Source of the DNA: Intrasporangium oryzae NRRL B-24470
GTDB taxonomy: Bacteria > Actinomycetota > Actinomycetes > Actinomycetales > Dermatophilaceae
Length of the DNA: 64,000 bases
Reading direction: 5' to 3'
NCBI RefSeq assembly: GCF_000576595.1
Contig: NZ_AWSA01000018.1
Coordinates: 31,002 to 95,001 of the forward strand
Under the pieces are notes generated by a model that saw nothing but the letters and a program-made list of their open reading frames with translations, searched no databases and was not told the origin of the DNA. The position numbers and the translations under genes were made by a program. This document shows positions 34,135 through 42,147 of the stretch, in pieces (position 1 is the stretch's first letter; every line of letters starts with the position of its first letter).

Positions 34135-35174
34135 GAGCCCAGCTCCACCAGGAGTCGCGCGTGCTCGAGCGCGAAGCCGTCCTCGTCGCTCGTGGCCGCG
34201 ACCTGCGCTATCCCGACGAGGACGGCATCGCGCCACCAGCCCGGGTATCGGCTCGGCCCCGTCCGGTCCGCCTCGACGAAGGAGGCAACGAGGTCCCGGT
34301 ACCACCCACGTGACCGGAGGAGGTACCTCAGCGGCTCCCCCCACCGGCCGGAGGTGAGCCCGGCGTGCCCGAACACGGCACGGCCGGCAACGGTGTGGCG
34401 GTCGAGGTAGAGCGTGTACGCGAGCGCGAAGCGAACCCGGTCCCACACCGGGTCGGCACCGAAGGCGGCATGCTCCCAGTCGACGACGCCGGTCACCCTG
34501 CCCGCCGACCTCAGCACGTTCCCGCACCAGAAGTCACCGTGGACGACGTGCGCGGGCCGGAGCAGGCCGCTCAGCCGGTCCTGCGCCCCCTTGCAGGCCG
34601 CGGCGGCGCTCTCCCCCACGGCGTCCCCAGGCCACCGAGCGGCGAGGGCAGCATCCCAGGCAGGCTGGGCCGCGGTCGGGTGCTCGAGCCCGAAGAGCTG
34701 TCCGAGCCACTCGTCGGCGTCGCGGAAGTCCGCCTCGACGGTCCGGCGCCGTCCCGTATGCCGCCACCCGTGATACTCGACGAGCATCGGGCGCCCCGAC
34801 GAGGCCGTGGTCACCAGGAGGGTGGCGTCGGGGCTGTCGTGCAGCTCGAGGAGGCGCGGCACGGTCCCCCCGACGAGGCCCGGGTCGATCGCCTCGATGC
34901 GCCGGAGGGCCCCGGCCTCGGCCCGCACGGCCCCCGCCGCCCCGGCCGTCAGAGCGACCTTGACCGCGAGGACAGGTGGACCGCCCCGCTCGGGCGTCAC
35001 CATGACGACCGCCTTGGGGTTGTCGTCCCGGGACATCGCGACCACCGTCAAGCGCGGGCGCTCCCCGGGGAGGTGGTCGCGCACGGCCTCCTGGACGGCG
35101 GCGTGAATGACCGCAACGCCGGTGGCGCCCCCGACGGTGTCAGGCGGCGACGCGCTCATGGCCGATGCACTCAT
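34131..35174 (-). CDS. aminoglycoside-phosphotransferase (APH)-fold kinase in the EPS operon
   Basis: A 347-residue protein of the APH/choline-kinase fold. VVHGDFWCGNVL is the catalytic loop (HGDxxxxN) and VVDWEHA the metal-binding Asp motif. Upstream, AVKVALT is the ATP-anchoring lysine strand. It should phosphorylate a small molecule or sugar; placement between glycan genes suggests decoration of the EPS precursor rather than drug resistance. The start at 35174 overlaps the preceding stop by ATGA; a second Met five codons later is possible. Confidence 0.8.
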   Translation of the reverse strand: MSASAMSASPPDTVGGATGVAVIHAAVQEAVRDHLPGERPRLTVVAMSRDDNPKAVVMVTPERGGPPVLAVKVALTAGAAGAVRAEAGALRRIEAIDPGLVGGTVPRLLELHDSPDATLLVTTASSGRPMLVEYHGWRHTGRRRTVEADFRDADEWLGQLFGLEHPTAAQPAWDAALAARWPGDAVGESAAAACKGAQDRLSGLLRPAHVVHGDFWCGNVLRSAGRVTGVVDWEHAAFGADPVWDRVRFALAYTLYLDRHTVAGRAVFGHAGLTSGRWGEPLRYLLRSRGWYRDLVASFVEADRTGPSRYPGWWRDAVLVGIAQVAATSDEDGFALEHARLLVELGS

Positions 35175-35602
35175 GGCCGGCGCGCGATGACGACGCGCCC
35201 CGCGACGAGGTAGCCGACCCAGCGGAGCACCATCTGGTGGCGCGCCAACCTCAGCACGGCCGTGAGGAGCAGGGAGCCGGTGCATCGGCCGGGTGGGACG
35301 GTGGCGAACGTGTCCCAGCACCACGCGAGGCTCGGCGCTGCGTCCTCGACGACGAACGAGGACCGGTCCAGGCTGGGGAGGACCGCGAGCTCCCGGTCGA
35401 CCACGAGACCGGCGCGACGAGCCAGGCGCCGCAGTCGGGGTGGGCTGAGCCTGCGGCCGTCGACGAGGACGATCTGGTCGCCCGGCGCCAGCCGGTCGCC
35501 CGCGACATCCTCCACACGACCACTCGGTCCCGACCCTCCGACGAGCAGGATCGGAGTGCCGGCGGGCACGAGGACCGCGAGCGCCGCGGTGAGACCGTTC
35601 AC
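35171..35602 (-). CDS. 143-residue unknown protein of the EPS operon
   Basis: The frame starts at GTG 35602, overlapping the glycosyltransferase stop by GTGA, and ends overlapping the APH-like gene. It opens with a hydrophobic strand LTAALAVLVPAGTPILLVGGSG, then has LAPGDQIVLVDGRRLSPPRLRRLARRAGLVVD, reminiscent of the last third of a SAM-methyltransferase fold, and ends in a basic helix. It may be a truncated methyltransferase-like protein that partners the kinase. No catalytic motif is visible and I do not recognise a family. Confidence 0.62.
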   Translation of the reverse strand: MNGLTAALAVLVPAGTPILLVGGSGPSGRVEDVAGDRLAPGDQIVLVDGRRLSPPRLRRLARRAGLVVDRELAVLPSLDRSSFVVEDAAPSLAWCWDTFATVPPGRCTGSLLLTAVLRLARHQMVLRWVGYLVAGRVVIARRP

Positions 35603-36777
35603 GAGGCGGCTCCCCAGGGGTGGACCGGCGTGAGGGCCGAGGGCGTCGTCGGCTCGTCCGGGCCGGAGTACACCTCGCGCAGCGTCTGCCCGAGCGTGCG
35701 CGTGTCGTAGCGCTCGCCGAGGCGGCGCGCGGCGGTGTCGGCCCACCGGGCGGCGGTCGCGGGGTGCCCGAGCGCGAAGTCGAGGGCGGCCGCGAGCTGG
35801 CCGGCGTCCTGCGGGGCCACGAGCATCCCGGACTCCCCGGGGACGACGACGTCGGGGACCGCGTTGACCGCGGTGGCGACGACGGGGATCCCGCAGGCCT
35901 GGGCCTCAACGATCGCGCAGGGCAGGCCCTCGTAGCGGCTCGACATCGCAAAGACGTCGAAGGCCGGGAGGAGCAGAGGCACGTCCTCGCGGTGCCCGAG
36001 GAGGAGCACCCGGTCGCCGAGTCCGAGGCGGCGCGCCCTGGCGGCGACGGTCTCGGCGAGGGGGCCGCCGCCGACCCAGACGAGTCTCGCCGGCCTGGCC
36101 ATCCGGGCGATCGCGTCCAGCAGGACCTCCGGCGCCTTCTGGTAGTCCATCCGTCCGACCGTGCCGACCACGAGGTCGCCCTCCGACAGCCCGAGGAGGG
36201 CCCTCGCGCGCAGCCGCGTAGCCGGTGAGAGCGTCACCGTCGGCGCGTCCACGGCCGGGCCGATCGTGATGATCTGCTCCGGACGGGCGATCCGACGCCG
36301 GACGGCCTCCACGGCGACGGCGGTGCCCACTGCGAGGTACGAGTCGGTGATCCGGGAGAGCCGTCGCTCGATCCGGACATAGGTCCCCCGAACGGGCGCC
36401 GGCTGGAACTCGTGCCACGGGAAGCCGTGGAGGGTGTGCACGATGCGGCCGGCGCCGGACCGGGACGCTGCGACCCGTCCCAGCACGCCCGCCTTCGCGC
36501 TGTGGGTGTGGACGACGTCGAAGGCCTCGCCGCGCATGAGCTCCGTCAGGATGCTGAGGGCCCGAGCGTCACGGACGGGACTGATCGGGGACACGAGCTC
36601 GGGAACGACGATGACCTCGACCCCCTGCTCGCGAGCCGCGTCGAGCAGGACGTCACCCGACCCGGCGATGAGCGTGCTCTCGTAGCGGTCCCGCGGGAGG
36701 CTGAGGGCGCCCCGCACCGCCACGCCGCCCGCCCCCGCTGTGCAACGGGTGATGACGTGAGCCACTCGCTGCCTCAT
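35599..36777 (-). CDS. GT4 glycosyltransferase
   Basis: A 392-residue GT-B enzyme of family 4. The N-terminal acceptor domain has VVHTHSAKAGVLGRVA. The C-terminal nucleotide-sugar domain has VGTVGRMDYQKAPEVLLDA and the EX7E signature in YEGLPCAIVEAQACGIPVV. It retains configuration and adds one sugar from a nucleotide donor to the growing lipid-linked unit on the cytoplasmic side. It is the only typical glycosyltransferase in the operon besides the initiating transferase, so the repeat unit may be short or other transferases lie elsewhere. The start overlaps the HprK-like stop by ATGA. Confidence 0.87.
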   Translation of the reverse strand: MRQRVAHVITRCTAGAGGVAVRGALSLPRDRYESTLIAGSGDVLLDAAREQGVEVIVVPELVSPISPVRDARALSILTELMRGEAFDVVHTHSAKAGVLGRVAASRSGAGRIVHTLHGFPWHEFQPAPVRGTYVRIERRLSRITDSYLAVGTAVAVEAVRRRIARPEQIITIGPAVDAPTVTLSPATRLRARALLGLSEGDLVVGTVGRMDYQKAPEVLLDAIARMARPARLVWVGGGPLAETVAARARRLGLGDRVLLLGHREDVPLLLPAFDVFAMSSRYEGLPCAIVEAQACGIPVVATAVNAVPDVVVPGESGMLVAPQDAGQLAAALDFALGHPATAARWADTAARRLGERYDTRTLGQTLREVYSGPDEPTTPSALTPVHPWGAAS

Positions 36778-37781
36778 GCCACGACCCCCGCTCGCTTCTC
36801 GTCATCGATGTGGGCCGCGAGGTCGACGAGCTCCTCCAGGGAGACGACCGGGGTCGCCGGGAGCACCACCTCCGCACACCGGACCGACGCCGCGAGCCGC
36901 TCGGCGTGGCCCTCGATCGGGGGATGGGCCGGACCGAGGCCCGTGCCGAGGGCGAGCGCCGCCGCGAACGCCCAGTACCGCCGAAGCTCGCCGGCGGCAT
37001 ACGTCCCCGTCGTCAACGACCGGACGGCGTCGCCGGGCGGGATCCAGCGGACCGTCGGGGCCTCGCCGGTCCCCCGCCTCAGGACCAGCACGAGGGACGG
37101 CTCGACCGACGGCGCTCGCTCGGCCCACGGGCGCTCCACCCGGCCGTGCGGCATACGACCAGCGGGACGCAGCCCGCGGCGAGCCGACACCCGCCGCGGC
37201 TCCGGAAGTCCGTTCACCCGCCGCCCGTCGTAGGTGCAGAGGTTGTCGCTCACGGGGATGCCGGCGTGCGCGGCCAGGCCGCCGAGGAGGGTCGACTTCC
37301 CGACGCCGCCGGGTCCGGCGAGCACGACGCCGAGCCGGCCGACCCGGGCCGCCGAGACATGGAGAGGCACGGCGTTGCGGGAACCGGCCCACCAGAGGGC
37401 CGGGTACTGCAGCAGGGCGGCTCGCCAGAGCAGCTCGGTCCGGGCGGGCGCCATGACCCTGAGACCTCGGTGGGTCGGACCGGGACGTGGTCGTGCCGTG
37501 ACCGCGAGGACCCCCTCCGAGGGCTCGACGAGCAGGTCGACCCCGCTCCCGCAGGCGTCCGTGAGCACCACTCGGCGCCCGTCCCCGAACGCACCCCGCG
37601 TCAGCGGCACGAACCCGGAGACGTCGAACGGCTGGGAGCCCGGCTCGATCGTGACCATGACGTCGGCAGGTCCGCCCTCCTCCACGGGTCCGCCGAATGA
37701 GTCCCGGGCGAACCTCAGCCAGGACCGGGACGTCGAGGAGACCTCGAGCGTCAGACCGCACGACATCGCACGGACGGTCAT
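36774..37781 (-). CDS. HprK-like P-loop protein of the EPS operon
   Basis: A 335-residue protein. The Walker A motif AGPGGVGKST (155-164) sits in a domain preceded by strands TELLWRAALLQYPALWW and PLHVSAARV, as in the C-terminal half of HPr kinase/phosphorylase. Residues 1-110 form a beta-rich domain without close relatives that I recognise. HprK-like proteins in polysaccharide and peptide clusters are thought to phosphorylate partners or products, but none is firmly assigned in EPS. Overlaps at both ends are ATGA, so its amount is tied to the Wzz-like protein and GT4. Confidence 0.72.
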   Translation of the reverse strand: MTVRAMSCGLTLEVSSTSRSWLRFARDSFGGPVEEGGPADVMVTIEPGSQPFDVSGFVPLTRGAFGDGRRVVLTDACGSGVDLLVEPSEGVLAVTARPRPGPTHRGLRVMAPARTELLWRAALLQYPALWWAGSRNAVPLHVSAARVGRLGVVLAGPGGVGKSTLLGGLAAHAGIPVSDNLCTYDGRRVNGLPEPRRVSARRGLRPAGRMPHGRVERPWAERAPSVEPSLVLVLRRGTGEAPTVRWIPPGDAVRSLTTGTYAAGELRRYWAFAAALALGTGLGPAHPPIEGHAERLAASVRCAEVVLPATPVVSLEELVDLAAHIDDEKRAGVVA

Positions 37782-39130
37782 GGGATCCTCCGCGCCTTCG
37801 GCCTCGTGATCGCGCCGGTCTCCAGGGAGTCCGATGCATGAGTCGGGGCATTGAGGGTCGCGCTGTCGCGGGATCCCGAACCCTTGCCGGCCGCGGCCGT
37901 GTCGCGAGTCGTCACCGGCCAGCGGATCGACACCCGGTTCGACCAGCGCCGCCGGAAGGTGAGGACACCCACCACGGGCCACCCCATGGCCGCGGAGCGG
38001 GCGGCGAAGTCCTCGAGCCGGCGTTGGCTCACCACCGTGCGCGCCAGGGCGACGACCACGGGCGACTCCTCCTCGGAGTCCGCGCCGTGGAGCCCGACGA
38101 TCTCCGGGGCGTCGCTCAGCCGATGGTCGATCTGGATCCCGGTGAGCGTCGAGAGCTCCTCGGCCGCCCGCCCGCACCAGGCCCGGTCGCGCGGCTCGAC
38201 GGGGAGCAGCAGGAGCGACTGGCCGCGGAACCGTCTGGCGATCATGGCGAGCGACGCGCCGAACTCGCTGACGGCCCGGGCGGCCGCCCGGCTGGTCAAG
38301 TCTGTCGTGGGCAGATGGCCCAGCAGAGGCGCACCGAGCTCGGCGGCGACCCAGGACCGGCCACGCACCCGGGGCCGGACCGCCTCGAGCAGGGCCGCCA
38401 CCCCGAGGCCGAGCAGCAGCCCCGCAAGCGCCGCGAGGGCGACCATCTGCGGGACCCCGATCCCGACCGGGTCGGGCAGCGCGCGGGCCTGGTCGATGAG
38501 ACCGATGGACGACCGCGAGCTCGACGCCAGGGCCAGGTCCGAGCGCTGGCGCAGCAGGTCGGCGAGGATCGGCTCCATCGACGCGATGCGAGCCTGGAGC
38601 GAGAGCACGGGGCCCGGCTTGGCCGTGGCGAGCTCCTTGATGAGGGCGTCACGAGAGGCGGTGACCTGGGCGATCTCCTTGTTGAGCGCGTCCATCTTCG
38701 TCGCGTCGCTCTCGCGCGTCCCGTTGGCCATGCTCATCGCCTGGTCGACGAGCGAGCTCGCCACGACGACGGAGCGATCCGGTGAGTCGGTGACGACGGA
38801 CACCTCGTTCACCGTCGACACGCCGATCCGGTTGACCGCGACGGACTCGAGTGCGAAGGCAGTCGGGTCGCCCGTGAGGCCCCCGGCGACCATGGCCTTC
38901 TGGACGAGGTTCGGGCTCGTGACCACCCCCTGGAGCCATTGGGTGGCCGCGTCCGCCTGGACGTTCGTGCTGGCCAGCCCTCCGGACATCTGGAGGCGCG
39001 CCACCGCCTGGTAGCGCGGCGCCTGGTGACTGCCATAGCTCGCCGCAGCGATGACGGGGAGCAGGACCAGCAGGCCGATGAGCCACCAGTACCCGCCCAC
39101 CACCCGTCGGAAGGCCTCGTCGATGCGCAT
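37778..39130 (-). CDS. Wzz-type polysaccharide co-polymerase with degenerate kinase-like domain
   Basis: A 450-residue membrane protein. TM1 (YWWLIGLLVLLPVIAAASYG, about 14-33), a periplasmic helical domain with long coiled segments (about 40-215), TM2 (about 228-250), then a cytoplasmic domain of about 200 residues. The latter resembles a bacterial tyrosine-kinase module in layout (LGAPLLGHLPTTD), but where BY-kinases carry GEGKS the sequence reads LLLLPVEPRDRAWCG, so the P-loop is lost. It should set chain length and gather the export machinery, without ATP use. The C-terminal 45 residues are polar and low-complexity. Confidence 0.78.
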   Translation of the reverse strand: MRIDEAFRRVVGGYWWLIGLLVLLPVIAAASYGSHQAPRYQAVARLQMSGGLASTNVQADAATQWLQGVVTSPNLVQKAMVAGGLTGDPTAFALESVAVNRIGVSTVNEVSVVTDSPDRSVVVASSLVDQAMSMANGTRESDATKMDALNKEIAQVTASRDALIKELATAKPGPVLSLQARIASMEPILADLLRQRSDLALASSSRSSIGLIDQARALPDPVGIGVPQMVALAALAGLLLGLGVAALLEAVRPRVRGRSWVAAELGAPLLGHLPTTDLTSRAAARAVSEFGASLAMIARRFRGQSLLLLPVEPRDRAWCGRAAEELSTLTGIQIDHRLSDAPEIVGLHGADSEEESPVVVALARTVVSQRRLEDFAARSAAMGWPVVGVLTFRRRWSNRVSIRWPVTTRDTAAAGKGSGSRDSATLNAPTHASDSLETGAITRPKARRIP

Positions 39131-39152
39131 GGGTGCCTCTTTCCCGAACTGC

Positions 39153-40616
39153 CTAGTGGAGGACCGCGAACGGACGCATCCGCGCCACGGGACGGACGAT
39201 CCGGTGCCCCTGGAGGACCGACATCGCAGCGTTGACGCCCGCGTCGTCGAGGTGGGGGGCCCGCTCCGGCGCCGTGTCGTCGTAACGGAAGCGAAGGGTC
39301 GACCGTCCGCGCGGGTCGGACTGCGACAGGCCGTCGCGCGCGAACTGGTCGATGACCGTGCCGGCTCCGTGGCAGGCCGAGTGGAGGCTGTCCGCGCTCG
39401 AGTCCCCGGCGACGGCGAGGTACGACGAGGTCCGGTGCGTCCCCGGGAGGAGGACCGCCTGCCCCGTCTGGGCGAACGTGGTCCCGGGCGTCATCCGCGA
39501 TGCCGGATACGCACGGCACGAGTTGTGGCGGTGGACGACGGCCCGCTCCCCGGCGACCTCCTCCTCGTAGATCGAGTTGTGCGGCGAGTCGACGACGAGG
39601 TGCCCCCGGGCACCGGCGAACGCCGTGGCGGCAATCGACCGGAGCGCCTCGTAGGTGGCCATCCGGAAGGCGTAGCCGTAGTTCATCGCCGCGGCGTTGG
39701 CGAGCATGAGCCGCTGGCCCTCGTCCGACTCGAGGGAGACCGGTGGGCTCGCCTTCGTGAAGAAGAGGCGCATCCGCTCGCGGACCTGCTCCGCCGATCG
39801 CGCCGTGCTCAGGTGGTAGAGCGGCTTCTGCACGGCCATCGCGGCGCGCATCACCCGGGCCGTGTCCCGGCGCCGCGCGAAGAGGTGGCCGATCTCGCCG
39901 GTGAGGACCCCGCCTCCTGCGTGGTACTGCAGCGTCACCTGCCCCAGGCGGATGCCGAGGAGGGCCGCTGCCTCCTCGTCGAAGATCTCCTCGACCTGCT
40001 GCAGCTCGACGAAGTGGTTGGTCGGGCCGACCGTGCCGAACCGCAGACGCGCGAGCTGCCAGGTGAGCGCGGGGATCTCGGAGACGAGACGCTCCGCGCC
40101 GCCCCACGTGGTGAGGTCGAGCCTGCCGTGCTCCTCGACGCGCTCGAGCTCGCCGGGGTCGACCCCGTAGCGGTCGACGGCGAAGGCCGCGCCCCCGGTG
40201 GCAGCCGCGACGACGTCGCGGTAGGACAGGTCGCGGCGTCGTGTCGTCGGGTAGGGGTACCGCTCACGGACCCTGCGGTAGAAGTCGCCGATCGCCTCGT
40301 CGGAGGGCCGCTCGCAGTCGAGGGCCAGGAGCGCCATGCCGCAGTTGACCGACGAGCTCGTCAGGGTCGGGCGGATCGTCCCTGCCGTGGCCACCGCGAT
40401 GCTCGACGGCATCTCCATCGCGGACTTGTGGTGGAAGTCCGGAAGGACCACCGGGGGCGCCGCGAGGTCCATCCCCAGGGTGGCGGACGTCAGCGAGTCG
40501 ACGAGGTCGCGGTCTGCGGGGAGGTGCTCGCTGTCGAAGACCCGCGCCGTGGGTGCGTCGAGCAGCGCCAGTTCCGGTCGGTCGTCGCCTGAACCGCTGA
40601 TGACATCGATCCTCAC
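39153..40616 (-). CDS. RtcB-family RNA-ligase-like protein with altered metal site
   Basis: A 487-residue protein with the RtcB fold. Conserved: PDFHHKS (59-65), Cys92 in NCGM, NHFVELQ with His201, QYH with His232, DSPHNSIYEEE with His346, VHRHNSCRAYP, and the guanylylation motif CHGAG with His416. RtcB joins RNA 2',3'-cyclic phosphate or 3'-phosphate to 5'-OH using GTP and Mn. Here the metal-binding Asp of the DxxCG motif is Ser89 (SVNCG), and HSGSRG reads HAGGGV. This suggests a changed reaction or a different substrate. It sits inside a glycan operon, 38 bp after the dehydratase gene. The start is GTG 40616, preceded by GAGGTG. Confidence 0.78.
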   Translation of the reverse strand: MRIDVISGSGDDRPELALLDAPTARVFDSEHLPADRDLVDSLTSATLGMDLAAPPVVLPDFHHKSAMEMPSSIAVATAGTIRPTLTSSSVNCGMALLALDCERPSDEAIGDFYRRVRERYPYPTTRRRDLSYRDVVAAATGGAAFAVDRYGVDPGELERVEEHGRLDLTTWGGAERLVSEIPALTWQLARLRFGTVGPTNHFVELQQVEEIFDEEAAALLGIRLGQVTLQYHAGGGVLTGEIGHLFARRRDTARVMRAAMAVQKPLYHLSTARSAEQVRERMRLFFTKASPPVSLESDEGQRLMLANAAAMNYGYAFRMATYEALRSIAATAFAGARGHLVVDSPHNSIYEEEVAGERAVVHRHNSCRAYPASRMTPGTTFAQTGQAVLLPGTHRTSSYLAVAGDSSADSLHSACHGAGTVIDQFARDGLSQSDPRGRSTLRFRYDDTAPERAPHLDDAGVNAAMSVLQGHRIVRPVARMRPFAVLH

Positions 40617-40653
40617 GCTGGGCACCTCACTCTGGTCGTGGTGTCGGACGGCA

Positions 40654-42147
40654 TCAGTAGTCGTCCGGGTACGGGGCTTCGGACACGAGTTCCAGGCGTC
40701 GGCCGGGCTCGGGCCGGTAGGGCGGCAGCGCCTCGGCGAGCCGGCTGCGGACCTCGTCGGCCGCGTTGCGCCGGGCCGCGTCGTAGAGGGCCCCGAGCAG
40801 CGCGTCGAAGTCGTCCGCGGGGGGAGCCGCCTGGGCGCCGAAGATCCGGGGATGGGCCGTGGGGAAGCACTCCTCGGCCTCGCTGAAGAGCGACTCATGG
40901 AGCTTCTCTCCCTGCCGCAGTCCGGTGAACCGGATCCGGACGTCGGGGACGTCGAGCTGACGGGCGAAGTTCGAGACCAGGTCGACGATGCGCACCGGCG
41001 AGCCCATGTCGAGGACGAAGGTCTCGCCACCCGCGGTCAGGTGTGCCGCTTCGAGGACGAGGCCGACGGCCTCCTCGATCGTCATGAAGTAGCGCGTCAC
41101 GTCCGGGTGGGTGATCGTGACCTCACGGCCAGCCCCCATCTGCGCGACGAGGACCGGCAGGAGCGACCCCCTGCTGCCGAGGACGTTGCCGAACCGGACG
41201 GCCGACACGACGGTGCAGCCGCCGGAGTGGGCCTTGACGACCTGCTCCGCGAGCGCCTTCGTCGCCCCGAGCACCGACGTCGGGTCGGCCGCCTTGTCGG
41301 TGGAGATGACGACGAACCTCTCGACCCCGCTCGACACCGCCGCGCGGAGCACGTTGTCGGTCCCCTGGACGTTGGACTTCACGCCCTCGCAGGGGTGCTG
41401 CTCGAGCATCGGCAGGTGCTTGAGGGCCGCCGCGTGGAACACGACCTCGGGGCGGTACTGCGACATGATCTGGCTCATCCGCTCGGCGTCCCTGATGTCG
41501 GCCACGACGACGTCGCGCGAGTCGAGGAAGGCCTCGCCGTGCAGCTCGAGCTGGAGGCGGTGCAGGTTGGACTCGTCGTGGTCGAGCATGACGAGACGCC
41601 CCGGGGCGAAGCCGTTGACCTGGCGGCACAGCTCGCTCCCGATGGACCCTCCGGCACCGGTGACGAGGACCGTCCGGTCGCGGATGGTCTCGATCACCTC
41701 CGGGGACGCGACGTGCATCTCGTTGCGCCCGATGAGGTTGGCGACGTCGAGCGAGCGCATGTCGGTGCCGACGACGTCACGCTGGAGGAGGCCGACGAAG
41801 GACGGCAGGCGTCGCACGCTGGCCCCGACCCGTGCGGCGGCCGTGGCCAGCCTGGCGACGTCCGCCTCGGGCAGGCCGGGGATGGCGAGGACGACGACGT
41901 CGATGCGCTCGGCCGTCGCGACCCGGAGCACGTCGCTCAGCATGCCGAAGACGGGGAGATGCCGGACGGTCCGCTTGGACGGGTCGTCGTCGAGGAACCC
42001 CACCGGGGTCAGCCCGAACTGCTCCACTCGCTGCAGGTCCCTCGCCAGTGCCTTGCCGGCCTCACCGGCCCCCACGATCAGGGTGCGCAGGCCATCGTCC
42101 CGCGCGGCCGACTCCCGTGAGAGTGGCCTCATTGCCTCGGTTGTCAT
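40654..42147 (-). CDS. CapD/FlaA1-like nucleotide-sugar 4,6-dehydratase without TM segments
   Basis: A 497-residue SDR protein. An N-terminal Rossmann domain (LIVGAGEAGKALARDLQ...GFLDDDP, about 23-60) is followed by the catalytic SDR domain beginning TGAGGSIGSELC (about 167-178). DHDESNLHRLQLEL, VFHAAALKHLPM, STDKAADPTSVLGATK and RFGNVLGSRGS are standard landmarks. It likely converts UDP-GlcNAc to a 4-keto-6-deoxy sugar that the adjacent aminotransferase turns into an amino sugar. The four N-terminal TM helices found in long CapD/WbpM proteins are missing, so it is probably cytoplasmic. The start overlaps the aminotransferase stop by ATGA. Confidence 0.87.
   Translation of the reverse strand: MTTEAMRPLSRESAARDDGLRTLIVGAGEAGKALARDLQRVEQFGLTPVGFLDDDPSKRTVRHLPVFGMLSDVLRVATAERIDVVVLAIPGLPEADVARLATAAARVGASVRRLPSFVGLLQRDVVGTDMRSLDVANLIGRNEMHVASPEVIETIRDRTVLVTGAGGSIGSELCRQVNGFAPGRLVMLDHDESNLHRLQLELHGEAFLDSRDVVVADIRDAERMSQIMSQYRPEVVFHAAALKHLPMLEQHPCEGVKSNVQGTDNVLRAAVSSGVERFVVISTDKAADPTSVLGATKALAEQVVKAHSGGCTVVSAVRFGNVLGSRGSLLPVLVAQMGAGREVTITHPDVTRYFMTIEEAVGLVLEAAHLTAGGETFVLDMGSPVRIVDLVSNFARQLDVPDVRIRFTGLRQGEKLHESLFSEAEECFPTAHPRIFGAQAAPPADDFDALLGALYDAARRNAADEVRSRLAEALPPYRPEPGRRLELVSEAPYPDDY

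Noticed and set aside
34131..37781. Lasso-peptide or RiPP cluster because of HprK-like and APH-like proteins
   Set aside because: No precursor peptide, asparagine-synthetase-like or transglutaminase-like gene is present; all neighbours are polysaccharide genes.
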